The notes under the pieces are model-generated. The model did no database searches and was not told the origin of the DNA. It saw only the letters and a program-made list of their open reading frames with translations. Of a DNA stretch of 6,338 bases, positions 6,224 to 6,338 are shown one piece after another. Position numbers and translations under genes: made by a program. The DNA is from Minisyncoccota bacterium. Its GTDB lineage: Bacteria > Patescibacteriota > Minisyncoccia > Moranbacterales > GCA-2747515. The stretch lies in the NCBI GenBank assembly GCA_938044295.1, contig CALIRC010000114.1, positions 1 through 6,338 of the forward strand, in the 5' to 3' direction. Every line of letters begins with the position of its first letter. The stretch's first letter is position 1.

Positions 6224-6325
6224 AAGTGCACACTCTCGCGGCTGCGACACCTACCACAGCTAGCTTATGGGTCTAGACACACTGCGCATCTGTGGCAGAT
6301 GTCTCGCTCACGAGAGAGCACACTT
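6224..6325. ncRNA. Candidate structured RNA (unidentified, strand uncertain)
   Basis: A GC-rich stretch of about 100 bases whose ends can pair: AAGTG (6224-6228) with CACTT (6321-6325), and CTCTCG (6233-6238) with CGAGAG (6311-6316). Inside lies a hairpin CATCTG-TGG-CAGATG (6287-6301), with GCG (6284-6286) and CGC (6305-6307) able to extend it past a bulge. CCACAG (6254-6259) can instead pair with CTGTGG (6290-6295), giving alternative folds. No known RNA family was recognised. The element may continue beyond the right edge. Confidence 0.3.
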
Positions 6326-6338
6326 AATGTAGGCTGGT

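Larger units (their letters stand above)
5986..6338. other. Gene-poor right flank upstream of the transporter
   Basis: About 350 bases with no protein gene I can support. Only short frames occur: a 27-codon plus-strand frame (6092-6175), a 27-codon minus-strand frame (6052-6135), and shorter ones. The half nearest the transporter is AT-rich and carries a two-helix stem-loop. The distal part (from about 6220) is clearly richer in G+C than the genes and has long-range complementarity. No conserved core of tRNA, tmRNA, RNase P RNA, SRP RNA or 5S rRNA was recognised on either strand. Confidence 0.6.

Noticed and set aside
6176..6338. RNase P RNA, tmRNA 3' half, SRP RNA or 5S rRNA in the right flank
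   Set aside because: Searched by eye on both strands for GAGGAAAGTCC, ACAGAA, GGTTCGA and GGAAGG-type cores; none found.
1..6338. Mobile element, CRISPR array or defence system
   Set aside because: No transposase, integrase, repeat-spacer pattern or defence gene is present; the inward-facing flank motif is too short and degenerate to be terminal inverted repeats, and the genes are core housekeeping genes.

Overview
The window is a compact six-gene cluster, all on the minus strand and reading right to left: an MFS-type membrane transporter, scpA, scpB, a D-alanyl-D-alanine carboxypeptidase, mraY and pgk. The proteins are full-length bacterial families with intact signature motifs, but several are divergent, and the phosphoglycerate kinase is unusually short (350 residues). 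The DNA is AT-rich by eye, coding is tightly packed (gaps of 5 to 39 bases, one 47-base overlap), and recognisable Shine-Dalgarno sequences are missing before the starts. Together this suggests a small-genome bacterium, most likely Patescibacteria/CPR (Parcubacteria-like). That assignment is inference. All six stop codons are TAA or TAG, and the proteins end where their families end, so there is no sign of an altered genetic code.

Layout: bases 1-167 are a flank downstream of pgk, with a TATAAT box on the minus strand and the possible beginning of something that runs off the left edge. Bases 168-5985 hold the six genes. Bases 5986-6338 (about 350 bases) contain no convincing gene. They hold a two-helix stem-loop upstream of the transporter and, near the right edge, a GC-rich stretch able to form long-range pairing that may belong to an unidentified structured RNA.

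The genes join chromosome organisation to envelope growth. ScpA and ScpB are the non-SMC subunits of the SMC condensin (smc itself is not here). MraY makes lipid I for peptidoglycan synthesis, and the carboxypeptidase trims the finished stem peptides. Pgk is the ATP-yielding step of lower glycolysis, and the transporter's substrate is unknown. A near-ideal extended -10 element lies so close to the scpA start that scpA is probably read from a leaderless mRNA, making scpA-scpB-dac-mraY-pgk a likely transcription unit inside the larger cluster.

I found no clear novel system. The points most worth checking are the leaderless scpA promoter, the shortened Pgk with a substituted catalytic arginine, the lack of Shine-Dalgarno sites, and the unexplained right-hand flank.
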